Assembly: GCA_963821815.1 (NCBI GenBank)
Contig: CAWGFG010000006.1
Location: 2,914,001 to 2,978,000, forward strand
DNA: 64,000 nt
Reading direction: 5' to 3'
From: JASGTU01 sp963821815
Lineage (GTDB): Bacteria > Chloroflexota > Anaerolineae > Caldilineales > Caldilineaceae
The notes below the pieces were generated by a model, which saw only the letters and a program-made list of their open reading frames with translations, ran no database searches and was not told the origin of the DNA. This document shows positions 30,259-39,041 of the stretch, piece by piece (position 1 is the stretch's first letter; each line of letters begins with the position of its first letter). A program made the position numbers and the translations under genes.

Positions 30259-31389
30259 ATGTCAAAGCGAATTCTCATCCTAATGAGCAAAACGGGCGGC
30301 GGTCATCGCGCCAGCGCAGATGCACTGAAGGCCGGCTTTGATCAGCAGTATCCCAACCAGTTCGATGTACGTGTCATCGATTTGCTCATGGACTATCTAC
30401 CGTGGCCGCTGAAAGAGGCGCCAAAGTCATACGATTTCGTCTCGTCGAAGACGCCTTGGCTGTGGCGGCTACTCTACGAGGCTAGCGATGACATTCTCAC
30501 CGCGTTGGACACGACGGCAGGACGGGCGCTTTCGTACAGTGTGGAGCGCGCCTTCGAAGAGCATGGTCCGGATTTGATCATCTCGGTGCATCCCTTGGCT
30601 CAACATGTGTCAATTCGAGCTATGAGGCGGTTGCACATGCAGATTCCGTTCGTCACAGTCATTACTGACCTGACAACAATCCACCCCGCATGGTTTCACC
30701 GCGACGTCACACTCTGTTTTGCGCCGACGGAATTGGCCGGCATGATGGCCGTGGGGCGGGGCCTTTCGGATGAACAAGTGCGTGTGCACGGTCTGCCGCT
30801 GCGACCGGCATTTTCCCACTTGCCGGAACGCGGTCCGTCTCTTCGCACGCGGTTGGGCGTAGATGCGGAGCTGCCGGCAGTCCTCGTCTATGGCGGCGGA
30901 GCCGGCTATCACAAAGTAATGTCGACGGTTGAATCGCTAGATGCACGGCTGAGCCGAGACGCATCGCCCGCAGGTCAGCTCATCATCGTCACCGGGCGCA
31001 CGGGAACGTTGCAACCCAACATCGCGGCAAGGCGTTGGTCCGTGCCAGTGAAGGTGGAGGGTTTCGTGCCGAATATGCACGAATGGATGACAGCCAGCGA
31101 CTGTATCATCAGCAAGGCCGGTCCGGGCACCATCTCTGAATCCATGGTCTGCGGCTTGCCTATCGTGCTCAACGGTTATATCCCAGGCCAGGAAGCGGGT
31201 AATGTACCCTATGTGCTGAATAATAAAATCGGCGCCTACAGTGAAGAACCGCGTGGTATCGCAGCCATTATCGGTCGTTGGTTCGGTCAGGGGGCAGCAG
31301 AACGAGAGACGATGGCTGCGAGGTCTGTTCAGTTGAGCAAGCCGTGCGCCACCTTCGACATTGTCACCGACATTGCAGGATTGATCTAG
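30259..31389 (+). CDS. MGDG-synthase-like (GT28-type) glycosyltransferase
   Basis: A 376-residue cytoplasmic or membrane-surface enzyme related to monogalactosyldiacylglycerol synthase, processive diacylglycerol glucosyltransferase and MurG. The N-terminus reads MSKRILILMSKTGGGHRASADAL, the acceptor-domain signature GGGHxxxA of this family. The C-terminal nucleotide-sugar domain holds GFVPNMHEWMTASDCIISKAG in two parts and PGTISESMVCGLPIVLNGYIPGQE, including the Glu that binds the donor ribose. It most likely glycosylates diacylglycerol to make a membrane glycolipid, but the sugar is unknown. AAAGG lies six bases before the ATG. The next gene starts 31 bp after it. Confidence 0.88.
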   Translation: MSKRILILMSKTGGGHRASADALKAGFDQQYPNQFDVRVIDLLMDYLPWPLKEAPKSYDFVSSKTPWLWRLLYEASDDILTALDTTAGRALSYSVERAFEEHGPDLIISVHPLAQHVSIRAMRRLHMQIPFVTVITDLTTIHPAWFHRDVTLCFAPTELAGMMAVGRGLSDEQVRVHGLPLRPAFSHLPERGPSLRTRLGVDAELPAVLVYGGGAGYHKVMSTVESLDARLSRDASPAGQLIIVTGRTGTLQPNIAARRWSVPVKVEGFVPNMHEWMTASDCIISKAGPGTISESMVCGLPIVLNGYIPGQEAGNVPYVLNNKIGAYSEEPRGIAAIIGRWFGQGAAERETMAARSVQLSKPCATFDIVTDIAGLI

Positions 31390-31420
31390 TACCACTGCCA
31401 CCACAAAGAGGAGACGCAGA

Positions 31421-32401
31421 ATGGACCGCTGGACACAAGAAGAAGCCAACGATTGGTATGCCAATCAGCCCTGGCTTGTGGGCTGCAACTTCATCCCGAG
31501 CAACGCTATCAACCAGCTAGAGATGTGGCAGTCTGATACATTTGACGCCGAGACCATCGGCCGCGAGCTGGGTTGGGCGGCTGGAATAGGCATGAATACC
31601 GTGCGCGTCTACTTGCACGACATGGCTTGGAAATCTGACCGGGATGGGCTCCTGTCGCGTATAGACCAGTTTCTGGACATTGCCGCCGGTCATGGCATCC
31701 GCCCCATATTCGTTTTCTTTGACGACTGCTGGAATGACTACGGGCAGCTCGGGTTGCAGCCGGCGCCTAAGCCGGGCGTGCACAACTCCGGCTGGCTACA
31801 GAGCCCCGGTCTCCACATCGTGAACGATCCCGCCCAGTGGGCAGAGCTGGATGCGTATGTGCGAGACGTTGTGGGCGCGTTTGCCGACGACCATCGAGTG
31901 CTGATGTGGGATCTCTACAACGAACCCGGCAACAATGACCAGGGCGCAAAGTCGCTGCCGCTGGTGAAGAGCGTTTTCGAATGGGCGCGTTCGGCTGAGC
32001 CGTCTCAGCCGCTCACGATAGGCGTCTGGTTCGACAATAAAGAACTCAACGAGTTCCAACTAGCTGCGTCCGACGTGGTCACATTCCATCATTACGAGAG
32101 TGCGGCGGAGCTGGAACAGGTCATTGCAAAGTTGCGCCAGTACGGACGACCGCTCATCTGCACGGAGTGGTTGCGGCGCGGACACTGCGAAGTGGCGGAG
32201 TGCCTGCCCGTCTTCAAGCGCGAACACGTGGGCGCATTAAGCTGGGGTTTGGTGAGCGGCAAGACTCAGACCATCTACGCCTGGGACACGCCTCTGGGCG
32301 ATGCAGAACCCGATGTGTGGTTCCACGATCTGCTACGTGCTGATGGATCGCCCTATCGAGTGGAGGAGATCGATCTGTTCCGGCAGATGACGGCTGAGTA
32401 G
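31421..32401 (+). CDS. GH5-like glycoside hydrolase (cellulase-fold), no signal peptide
   Basis: A 326-residue TIM-barrel hydrolase resembling GH5 (clan A). The N-terminal part GCNFIPSNAINQLEMWQ and TVRVYLHDMAWKSD matches this fold. The acid/base Glu168 is in MWDLYNEPGN, and the likely nucleophile Glu249 is in LICTEWLRRG, at the usual strand-7 position. No signal peptide or membrane segment is present, so it appears cytoplasmic, unlike most cellulases. The start ATG at 31421 follows GAGGAGA. It sits 31 bp after the GT28-like gene, so it may trim or recycle a glycolipid or oligosaccharide made by its neighbours; that is inference. The exact GH5 subfamily and the substrate cannot be told. Confidence 0.82.
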   Translation: MDRWTQEEANDWYANQPWLVGCNFIPSNAINQLEMWQSDTFDAETIGRELGWAAGIGMNTVRVYLHDMAWKSDRDGLLSRIDQFLDIAAGHGIRPIFVFFDDCWNDYGQLGLQPAPKPGVHNSGWLQSPGLHIVNDPAQWAELDAYVRDVVGAFADDHRVLMWDLYNEPGNNDQGAKSLPLVKSVFEWARSAEPSQPLTIGVWFDNKELNEFQLAASDVVTFHHYESAAELEQVIAKLRQYGRPLICTEWLRRGHCEVAECLPVFKREHVGALSWGLVSGKTQTIYAWDTPLGDAEPDVWFHDLLRADGSPYRVEEIDLFRQMTAE

Positions 32402-32516
32402 AATCGCTGCAAGCGATGAGCATAGAAACAACCTTGCACAGGGCAGAACCTAGCTGTTCACAACGCCCATCGTGATGCCGTGCACTTCGGAAATGATTCT
32501 GATTTCGGTGGATCGC

Positions 32517-33188
32517 CTAGCTGTCGGAAACAGCGGGAGTCGGCTTCGAGCGCACCGGCTTGTTGCTGCGGATGCGCCGGCGCGTGTCGACGAGAAATCG
32601 GCGCACGGGTTTGATGCGAGCCGCCAACAGCACAGCTAGAATTACCGCATAGAGCGTCGGCTTGCCAACAGGAATTTTCACCACCCAGATGTAGTGAATC
32701 ACTGCGAGGATACCGGCTGCATAGATCCACTTGTGCAGCCGTTTCCAATTCTTCCCCAGCCGCTTCATCCAGTATCTGGTTGACGTAATGGCCAGAGGCA
32801 GCAGTATCAACAGCGCGATTGAACCGACGATGATGTACGGTTTCTTCGCCAAGCCGTCGTCGATAATGTATTGCAGGCTGAATCCATAGGCCAAAGCGAC
32901 GAAAACCACAAAATGCAGGACGGCATAGGCAAACGCCCACAGCCCCAGTGACCTGCGCACACCGATCAGCTTGCTGTAGCCCGTGATATTGACCGCAGGC
33001 GTCACAGCCAACGTGAGCAACAGCAAGATGATGGCAGATTGACCTGTTCGAGTGGTAAACGAAGCAGTGGGATCGATGAAATCACCGCGCCAATAATCCC
33101 ATGCCGTCAGTACCAAGGGTATTGCAGCAGCGATATTGACCGCCAGCCAAAGCCAGCGCTTTCGAACAGCTCGAACGATTCCGTCCAT
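32517..33188 (-). CDS. msrQ: Heme-binding membrane subunit of methionine sulfoxide reductase
   Basis: A 223-residue membrane protein of the ferric-reductase-like (YedZ/MsrQ) family. It passes electrons from the quinone pool or flavin through b-type heme to periplasmic MsrP. Five to six helices are visible, with histidines in YAVLHFVVFVALAYGF, RLHKWIYAAGILAVIHYIWVV and their neighbours suited to bind heme. The basic C-terminal tail lies in the cytoplasm. Its ATG overlaps the msrP stop by one base (TGATG at 33190-33186), so the two are translationally coupled in the normal msrP-msrQ order. Confidence 0.9.
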   Translation of the reverse strand: MDGIVRAVRKRWLWLAVNIAAAIPLVLTAWDYWRGDFIDPTASFTTRTGQSAIILLLLTLAVTPAVNITGYSKLIGVRRSLGLWAFAYAVLHFVVFVALAYGFSLQYIIDDGLAKKPYIIVGSIALLILLPLAITSTRYWMKRLGKNWKRLHKWIYAAGILAVIHYIWVVKIPVGKPTLYAVILAVLLAARIKPVRRFLVDTRRRIRSNKPVRSKPTPAVSDS

Positions 33189-34180
33189 CAGAAGTTGGCT
33201 TTCAGATCCATTCCTTCATACAGATAGGCGACTTCATCTTCATATCCGTTGAACATGAGCGTATCGCGACGGCCCGTTTCCCCAATGCGACGTTCGCTTG
33301 CCTGCGTCCAGCGCGGATGGTCCACATTTGGGTTGACGTTGGCATAGAAGCCATATTCATTTGGCGCATATTCCTGCCAAGTGTTGTACGGTTCTTCTTC
33401 TACCAGATCGATCTTGACGATGCTCTTCACGCTCTTGAAGCCGTACTTCCATGGCACGATTAGGCGGAACGGTGCACCGTTGGATGCTGTTAACGGCTTG
33501 CCATACATGCCCGTGGCGAATATCGCCAGCGGATTCATGGCCTCATCCAGCCGTAGGCCTTCCACATAGGGCCAGTTCAGTATTGGGCGCTTCTGACCCG
33601 GCATCTGATCGGGACGCACCACCGTTTCCATACGCACATACTTGGCGCCGTCCTGCGGCTGCACATCTTCCAGCAGGGCGCTGATAGGGAAACCGACCCA
33701 CGGAATCACCATTGACCAGGCCTCAACGCAGCGGAGGCGATAGATGCGCTCCTCCTGTGCGAACTGTGTCAGGATGTCTTCCAGACTGTAGGTCTTGGGA
33801 TTGTCCACGAGACCGCCGACCTCAATTTGCCAGGGATACGGTTGGAAGTCCTTGGCTTTGTTGACAACTTCCTGCTTGTCCGTAGTGAATTCGTAGAAGT
33901 TGTTATATTCGGTGATGTCTCGGTACTCGTTGAGCGGATCGCCGAGTTCATCCGTGGCAGCACTGGCGAAAGGCTGGTCGTGCGCAAGCGACGATGGCAA
34001 GTCATACTCCTGCGCAACCGCCTCCGTCGACGCGGTCGGACTCTCGCCAGATGGTTGGGTGGGCATGCCGCAGGCTGCCAACGCGGCAACTGTGGCTGCA
34101 GAACCAATGCCGATCATAAACTTTCGCCGATTTAAGTATATATGCTCCGGCGTGATATCCGATCTTTGTAACTTTTGCAC
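33188..34180 (-). CDS. msrP: Molybdopterin-dependent protein-methionine sulfoxide reductase, catalytic subunit
   Basis: Repairs oxidised methionine in envelope proteins with electrons from MsrQ. The preferred start is GTG at 34180, with AAAGGA eight bases upstream, giving 330 residues beginning VQKLQRSDITPEHIYLNRRK as in known MsrP proteins; a longer frame from 34222 lacks a ribosome site. Arg18-Arg19 form a Tat motif (NRRKFM) and a lipobox LAAC with Cys37 follows, so the product is probably a Tat-exported lipoprotein. The Mo-ligand Cys151 is in YRLRCVEAWSMVIPWVGFP. The last part contains PWKYGFKSVKSIVKIDLVEE, typical for the family. A membrane-tethered form is unusual compared with soluble enterobacterial MsrP but fits a single-membrane cell. 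Confidence 0.92.
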   Translation of the reverse strand: MQKLQRSDITPEHIYLNRRKFMIGIGSAATVAALAACGMPTQPSGESPTASTEAVAQEYDLPSSLAHDQPFASAATDELGDPLNEYRDITEYNNFYEFTTDKQEVVNKAKDFQPYPWQIEVGGLVDNPKTYSLEDILTQFAQEERIYRLRCVEAWSMVIPWVGFPISALLEDVQPQDGAKYVRMETVVRPDQMPGQKRPILNWPYVEGLRLDEAMNPLAIFATGMYGKPLTASNGAPFRLIVPWKYGFKSVKSIVKIDLVEEEPYNTWQEYAPNEYGFYANVNPNVDHPRWTQASERRIGETGRRDTLMFNGYEDEVAYLYEGMDLKANF

Positions 34181-34308
34181 AGTGAAGATCCTTTCAACCT
34201 CTCGACCATCCAAGCCAATCAAGTATCGTCGCGAAGGGTTCTCAGAAACTCCTCGCGATTACCACTTGCTCGCTATTGCCTCTCTATTATATTCTCTTGG
34301 TGATACGC

Positions 34309-34845
34309 ATGAATGTGAGCAACTTTACCTTACTCAACCCCGAGAACGTCATTCCATCGGATACTCATCCGCTTCTCATCTTCGATATGACCGCTAATTG
34401 GTTGCATCCTTCAATCGTTCATTTCCCCATTGCGCTGCTGCTCACCGGCAGTTTGTTGGCTCTGCTATGCCTGTACTGGGACCGGTTGCGCTCGTTCTCG
34501 GACTGTGTACTATGGTTACTGCTCCTGGGCTGGATCGGGTTCGCACCGGCTATCCTGACCGGTCTGCTTTCGCAGGGCGGCCTTCCTCCCGATGCGCCCT
34601 ATCGCGGGCTGCTCAATCGTCATATCTCTGCTGCCGTGGGCGCAGCACTCCTCTATGCCGCGCTACTCTACCTGTGGTGGCTGCGACGTCCGCGGTCGAA
34701 TAGGCCGGACCAGACGCCCCTGTTGCAGGACACGACGGCAAGGTGGTGGGTGACGGCTTTGTTGATCGCCGGCATTGGCCTGGTGGCTATCTGCGGTTAC
34801 TATGGCGGCAAGCTAGTCTATGACTGGGGTGTGAACGTAGGCTAG
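34309..34845 (+). CDS. DUF2231-family membrane protein
   Basis: A membrane protein of about 178 residues with four hydrophobic helices. The first contains WLHPSIVHFPIALLLTGSLL, the DUF2231 signature with histidines suited to bind a cofactor. It is followed by LGWIGFAPAILTGLLSQGG and a third helix near HISAAVGAALLYAALLYLWW; the fourth is ALLIAGIGLVAICGYYGGKLVYDWG. The family's function is not established; members often sit near redox or cytochrome genes, and this one is divergent from msrP. The start is uncertain: 34276, 34309 and 34387 are all in frame and none has a good ribosome site. It ends 8 bp before the stop of the convergent gene. Confidence 0.7.
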   Translation: MNVSNFTLLNPENVIPSDTHPLLIFDMTANWLHPSIVHFPIALLLTGSLLALLCLYWDRLRSFSDCVLWLLLLGWIGFAPAILTGLLSQGGLPPDAPYRGLLNRHISAAVGAALLYAALLYLWWLRRPRSNRPDQTPLLQDTTARWWVTALLIAGIGLVAICGYYGGKLVYDWGVNVG

Positions 34846-34852
34846 TGGAGCG

Positions 34853-37543
34853 TTAGTCCGCCAGCATATAGTCGGTGATATTATACAGCAACTGATGACC
34901 ATACTCAACTGGCAGCCACGTTAGCGACATACCGGCAACCATGAGTTTGGCCCCGGTTGGCGCTTCCGATGCGGCGTCAGTCATCACATACAAGAGTGGT
35001 GCATTGGCAACATCACTGGCAGGACCGCGACGCAGCGCGATTTTAGAACCCGCGTGCTCATCGCCGATTTCCAGCGGAATCACAGGCGGAGACGGTTCCG
35101 GCAGCGTGATAGGCGTCGAAGGCAGGCCCAACACGAGCTCCGGTATGCCGCTATCCAGCGCAACATCAAGGATGGGGCTTGGTGCGTTCATGCCCATGCC
35201 AAAGAACGGCTTCTGGCTGCTTATGGTCAAGGCGCCGCCGGCGTTCATAAAGTCCATGAGCGCTTGCAGGTCGTTGATTCCAGGACCGGACGCTTCGTAA
35301 CCGCCCGCGCTCCAGATAACCCAGTCATAGCCCTCTAGGTCTGCCGTGACCGGCGGGCCGTCTTCAGCGATACGCCACAATGTGGGTCCGAAGCCTTGCT
35401 CTGCCAGGAAATCTACGTAAAAGGTGTATTCAGGCTCTTCGTCCGGCTGCGCCTCATCGTTGTCGTCGATCACCATGACGAGAACCGTGCTGTTGTCCTG
35501 CAGTGCGGAATCTGAAGTATCGGCCTCATCGCCAGCGGTAGGCGTAGGCGTGGCATCGCTGGAAGATGCCTCTGTCGGCTTGCTCTTGCCTTCGGGATTC
35601 GAGCAGACCGCTATATTCACATCGGTGACGCACCCGTCAAAGCCTTCTTCCAGCAGTCGGTTGATGCCGTTGCGAATGCCGTCGCTGTCATAGCCGAGGA
35701 CGGAAACGACGCGACGTCCGTCGTCCATCTCGCGCTGTGCGATCAGCACGGTCTCCGCCGCGACCAGTCGCAGCCCGTCCTCGCGCACCAGATAAACCTC
35801 AATCTCGGGAGTGGGCTCCGGTGTCGGCGTCGCGGTGTCCGTGGGTGATTGCGTAGGTGATTGTGTTGCAGTTAGCGTCGATGGCTCACTCGTAGCGCCA
35901 ACGGCAGCCGGTGTGGGAGTTGGCGTCGCCGGTATGGTCGCCGCCGGTATCACAGTTTCAATCGGCACCGGCGTAAACGTCATTACGCCCGGTGGCGCTT
36001 CGGTCGGAAACCCATCCGGCACTGCTGTCTGCGTCGCATTCACTGTCGTCGTGGGCGCCGGCGACTGCGACGGTACATTCGTTTCGTCGGCTTGCACCTT
36101 AGGCCACAGTGGATGGTCCGCCTGCTCCTGTGGCAACGGAGTCGGCGTCAATGTACCGTCGGGTCGGCTGCTTTCCTGCGGTGTTTCAACACCTTGTTGG
36201 CCTTCGGATTCTGCGGCAGCAGGCGTTTCGGTTACATCCATTTCGTCAGCATTTGCAGCGGACGCACCATTCGCCGGTAATGGCGTCGCTTCAGTGGATT
36301 CCATTTCCACAAGTTGAAAGCCCAAGTCGGACAGCAGCGTCATCTCGTCGTCTGCAGTGGCGTAGTCCGCCAGTACGATGAGATCCGTTTCAGGCTCGGT
36401 CACGTAGTAGACAGCCCGGTTGGTCATAGTTTCGGTCAGCCAGCCAGTCCCGCCGACGGACAACTGGCGTCCTGTCATCTCCAGGCTACGCTGCAGCTTA
36501 GACGTCTCTTGCAGCGTGGCAGAGTCGACTGCGGCGCCATTGGCGATGATAAGCTTGACCTGCTTACCGAGAAATTCGGGAAAGTCTGTGATGCCCATGA
36601 TACGCTCGCCCGAGGAGAGAAAATCGGCAACGAATGTATTGAGCAGCGCATTGTCGTGGCGCTCAACGAATGGCGCCGTCAACACATCGAAATCGCCAAG
36701 TGCGAGCACGCCACCTTTGGTGCCGCGTGATTCCAGCCCGCCTGTGACCATAACAGGAAATTCCGTGACGCCGACGCGCACACTGGAAAGCGTCGTATGC
36801 GCCGTGCGAATCTGCGGCGTGATGTCGCCGCCGATGCTGCGAGAGCCGTAGAGGGCAATACGGTTGTCTTGCAAGTCCTGCGCGGAATTTTCAAATTCAG
36901 TCGGAAAAACGTAAATATAGTTCTCGTCGTTGTCGACGGTATCGTATAGATAGTCGTCGTTGAAGACCACGCCGAAGGGCTCACCCAGCGTATTCACATC
37001 GCGTGCCATGTCACCAGCCACGTCCGGATCGCTGATGATCAGCAGGCGTCCTCCATCGGCAACGAACTTCTCCGCCACGGCGATCTCTTCTGGCGTCCAC
37101 ATGAAGAACGGGCTGACGGTCACTAAGCCGCTGGCCCCGTGCAGCAGCGTTTCCAGATCCTCGGACTGGTCCGGGTAATCCAGGAAGCTGGTAACGGCCA
37201 TGGGATCGACATTGCTCATCCAGAAGCGCACACCAATGCCTCGGTTGGCTAAAGCGGCGGAAAGCGGCTCGAACTGGTTGCGCGAGAGCCGGTTGCCGTG
37301 AGCCATGTCGATGATGACGGCGCCGGGTCTCAGCTCATGCTCAAGCGGCTCCGAACTCACCATCTCAATCTCTGGCGTTGCGGTTGGATTTGGTGTAGCT
37401 GCAAGGTTCGGCGGAGCGCTGTCGGCGGCGGTATAGGTGCGCTGGTTGTAGCCGAGGAAGACGGTGCGCACGATGAGCGGCGTGAACAGCAACACGAGAC
37501 CGACAACAACAAAAACTAGCCGGCGAACGGTGACCCGGTTCAT
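34853..37543 (-). CDS. Large membrane-anchored protein with two amidotransferase-like domains and a Thr/Pro linker
   Basis: 896 residues, not assigned to a named family with confidence. One N-terminal membrane anchor (RLVFVVVGLVLLFTPLIV) is followed by an extracytoplasmic region. Residues about 60-330 resemble a DUF4350 or GATase-like Rossmann domain (GAVIIDMAHGNRLS, EKFVADGGRLLIISDPDV). A second part reaches residue 420. Residues about 420-690 are a Thr/Pro/Ala-rich, low-complexity stretch with a short island that includes YLVREDGLRLVAAETVLIAQ. The C-terminal domain repeats the class I amidotransferase-like pattern (YDWVIWSAGGYEASG, FMNAGGALTISSQKPFFG) but shows no catalytic Cys. It overlaps the S49 peptidase gene by ATGA, so the two probably act together at the envelope. 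Function unknown. Confidence 0.65.
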   Translation of the reverse strand: MNRVTVRRLVFVVVGLVLLFTPLIVRTVFLGYNQRTYTAADSAPPNLAATPNPTATPEIEMVSSEPLEHELRPGAVIIDMAHGNRLSRNQFEPLSAALANRGIGVRFWMSNVDPMAVTSFLDYPDQSEDLETLLHGASGLVTVSPFFMWTPEEIAVAEKFVADGGRLLIISDPDVAGDMARDVNTLGEPFGVVFNDDYLYDTVDNDENYIYVFPTEFENSAQDLQDNRIALYGSRSIGGDITPQIRTAHTTLSSVRVGVTEFPVMVTGGLESRGTKGGVLALGDFDVLTAPFVERHDNALLNTFVADFLSSGERIMGITDFPEFLGKQVKLIIANGAAVDSATLQETSKLQRSLEMTGRQLSVGGTGWLTETMTNRAVYYVTEPETDLIVLADYATADDEMTLLSDLGFQLVEMESTEATPLPANGASAANADEMDVTETPAAAESEGQQGVETPQESSRPDGTLTPTPLPQEQADHPLWPKVQADETNVPSQSPAPTTTVNATQTAVPDGFPTEAPPGVMTFTPVPIETVIPAATIPATPTPTPAAVGATSEPSTLTATQSPTQSPTDTATPTPEPTPEIEVYLVREDGLRLVAAETVLIAQREMDDGRRVVSVLGYDSDGIRNGINRLLEEGFDGCVTDVNIAVCSNPEGKSKPTEASSSDATPTPTAGDEADTSDSALQDNSTVLVMVIDDNDEAQPDEEPEYTFYVDFLAEQGFGPTLWRIAEDGPPVTADLEGYDWVIWSAGGYEASGPGINDLQALMDFMNAGGALTISSQKPFFGMGMNAPSPILDVALDSGIPELVLGLPSTPITLPEPSPPVIPLEIGDEHAGSKIALRRGPASDVANAPLLYVMTDAASEAPTGAKLMVAGMSLTWLPVEYGHQLLYNITDYMLAD

Positions 37544-38565
37544 GGACCGGCCTCCGCACGCTTGGATGTGGCGGAGCCTTCAGAAGTAGTGCCGGCGCTG
37601 GAGTATGGACTAGACCCGCCGACTGTTTGCGCAGGCTCCAGCGGTATGGTATCCAGCGTGGCAGGCGCAATGTCGCGCAGGTGAAGCAAGTGTTGTTCAA
37701 TTTTGCCGCTTTTGTCCAGCCCCACCAACGGGATGCGACTGTCCAGCAGGTAGACAGCATCCGGGGGTGCGCTCGCAACCATGCGTTCCACAGCCGCCTG
37801 CGTGTTCACCACCGTGAACTCGTCTTCATCTTCCTCGTCAATAAGATTGACCACGTCGTACCGTTTCAAGCCCGCCATCTCTGCAGCGGCACGGATACCG
37901 TCGCTGCGACCGCCCTCTGCATCAGCAAGACCGAGCGCAATAGCCTCGCTGCCCAGATAGATGCGCGCCTCGGCGATGGTTTCAGCATCCGCCTTCAGAG
38001 GATTCAGCACCGCCTGGCTGCGCTGATGGACGACCGTCTCCACGAACGCATCTTTGATCAGGTCGAGCTGCTGAATATGATCAAAGCGACTCCCACCGCT
38101 GAGCTTGTATGGTCCGCTGCTGATCTCCTCGGCGGCGAGCGTAGGATCGCCCGGTCTTGCGCCGCGGGCGCCTACATTGCCGATGTATGCGCTGGACGGC
38201 GTCAGAATGAGATTGGCTGCAGAAGCCATGTAGTAACCGCCGCTGACGGCGATACCGTCGACGACCACGACGACAGGCTTCTCCTGGCGCAAGGTCAGCA
38301 GGCTGTAATAGAGGCTCTCGCTGCTGGTTGCCAAGCCGCCTGGGCTGGCGATCTCCAGTACGATGGCGGCAACCTGTTCATCCTTGCGCACCTTTTCCAG
38401 CGTGGTCATGAATTGGTCTGCCGTGCCCAGGTCGATAGTGCCTTGGAAGCGCAGCATGCCGATGATGGGTTTGGGTGCAAGCCAGGAACCCAAAACCAGC
38501 CCTGCCAGTAGACAAACGACTAGCAGAGATCCACCGACAGCATATTCCCATTTCCGATTTTCCAT
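37540..38565 (-). CDS. sppA: S49-family signal peptide peptidase (short SppA type)
   Basis: A 341-residue membrane-anchored serine protease of family S49, which degrades cleaved signal peptides or other membrane-bound peptides on the outer side of the membrane. The N-terminal anchor is VGGSLLVVCLLAGLVLGSWL. The nucleophile Ser108 lies in DGIAVSGGYYMASAA and the general base Lys154 in SSGPYKLSGG, the Ser-Lys dyad of short SppA proteins. The start at 38565 is chosen because AGGGAAGG precedes the ATG by five bases; an upstream frame to 38634 lacks support. It carries an extra C-terminal tail of about 90 residues rich in Ser, Thr and Pro. The stop overlaps the next gene by ATGA. Confidence 0.88.
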   Translation of the reverse strand: MENRKWEYAVGGSLLVVCLLAGLVLGSWLAPKPIIGMLRFQGTIDLGTADQFMTTLEKVRKDEQVAAIVLEIASPGGLATSSESLYYSLLTLRQEKPVVVVVDGIAVSGGYYMASAANLILTPSSAYIGNVGARGARPGDPTLAAEEISSGPYKLSGGSRFDHIQQLDLIKDAFVETVVHQRSQAVLNPLKADAETIAEARIYLGSEAIALGLADAEGGRSDGIRAAAEMAGLKRYDVVNLIDEEDEDEFTVVNTQAAVERMVASAPPDAVYLLDSRIPLVGLDKSGKIEQHLLHLRDIAPATLDTIPLEPAQTVGGSSPYSSAGTTSEGSATSKRAEAGP

Positions 38566-39041
38566 CGGCCTTCCCTTCAGGCGGAGAATATCCGCGGGTC
38601 CATGCCGGTCCTCCAGTAGGAAGTCAGTGCACAACCCATGGCGCGGTCGCGCTGATGGTCCTACTCATGCTGACGACGGCAAGTTTGGTTCGATACGAAC
38701 ATTCGGCGAGAGCGGTTGTGCGTCGAACGGTTCTATATCTACATTGCCGCTTTGCTGCACAGAACCGACACTGAGCGCACATCGAATGCGACACTTTAAC
38801 TTGTGCATGCACGTTTCTCTCTGCTCGAACAACTCGTCCCACAAAGCATTAGTTCCACACTCGGCAAATGAAAATCATTGCTGCGTAAGCTGCACCCTTA
38901 TGTCAAAAGTACATGAGAGAAATCCCTTGCCTAGCGACAAGCCGAACCGTCAGAACATCTTGTGTCTTGGTGCAGAAAGGCTGGCGAGAGTGCCCGCCAG
39001 CCATTGTTTACTGCGTTCGTCCGCATCGGTTGGTCGCGACA
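38566..39041. other. Gap with terminator but no recognised gene
   Basis: These 476 bases separate the SPFH-HTH gene from the S49 gene. Apart from the hairpin at 38979-39002 nothing definite is seen. Open frames on the plus strand here are rich in Arg/Ser and lack ribosome sites or family motifs. The promoter of the S49 operon must lie here, but no strong -35/-10 pair stands out. Confidence 0.5.
38979..39002 (-). terminator. Intrinsic terminator downstream of the SPFH-HTH gene
   Basis: On the minus strand, GGCTGGCG and CGCCAGCC form an 8-bp GC-rich stem with an 8-base loop, followed by TTTCTG. It lies about 40 bp after the stop of the SPFH-HTH gene and would end the minus-strand envelope cluster. 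Confidence 0.6.
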
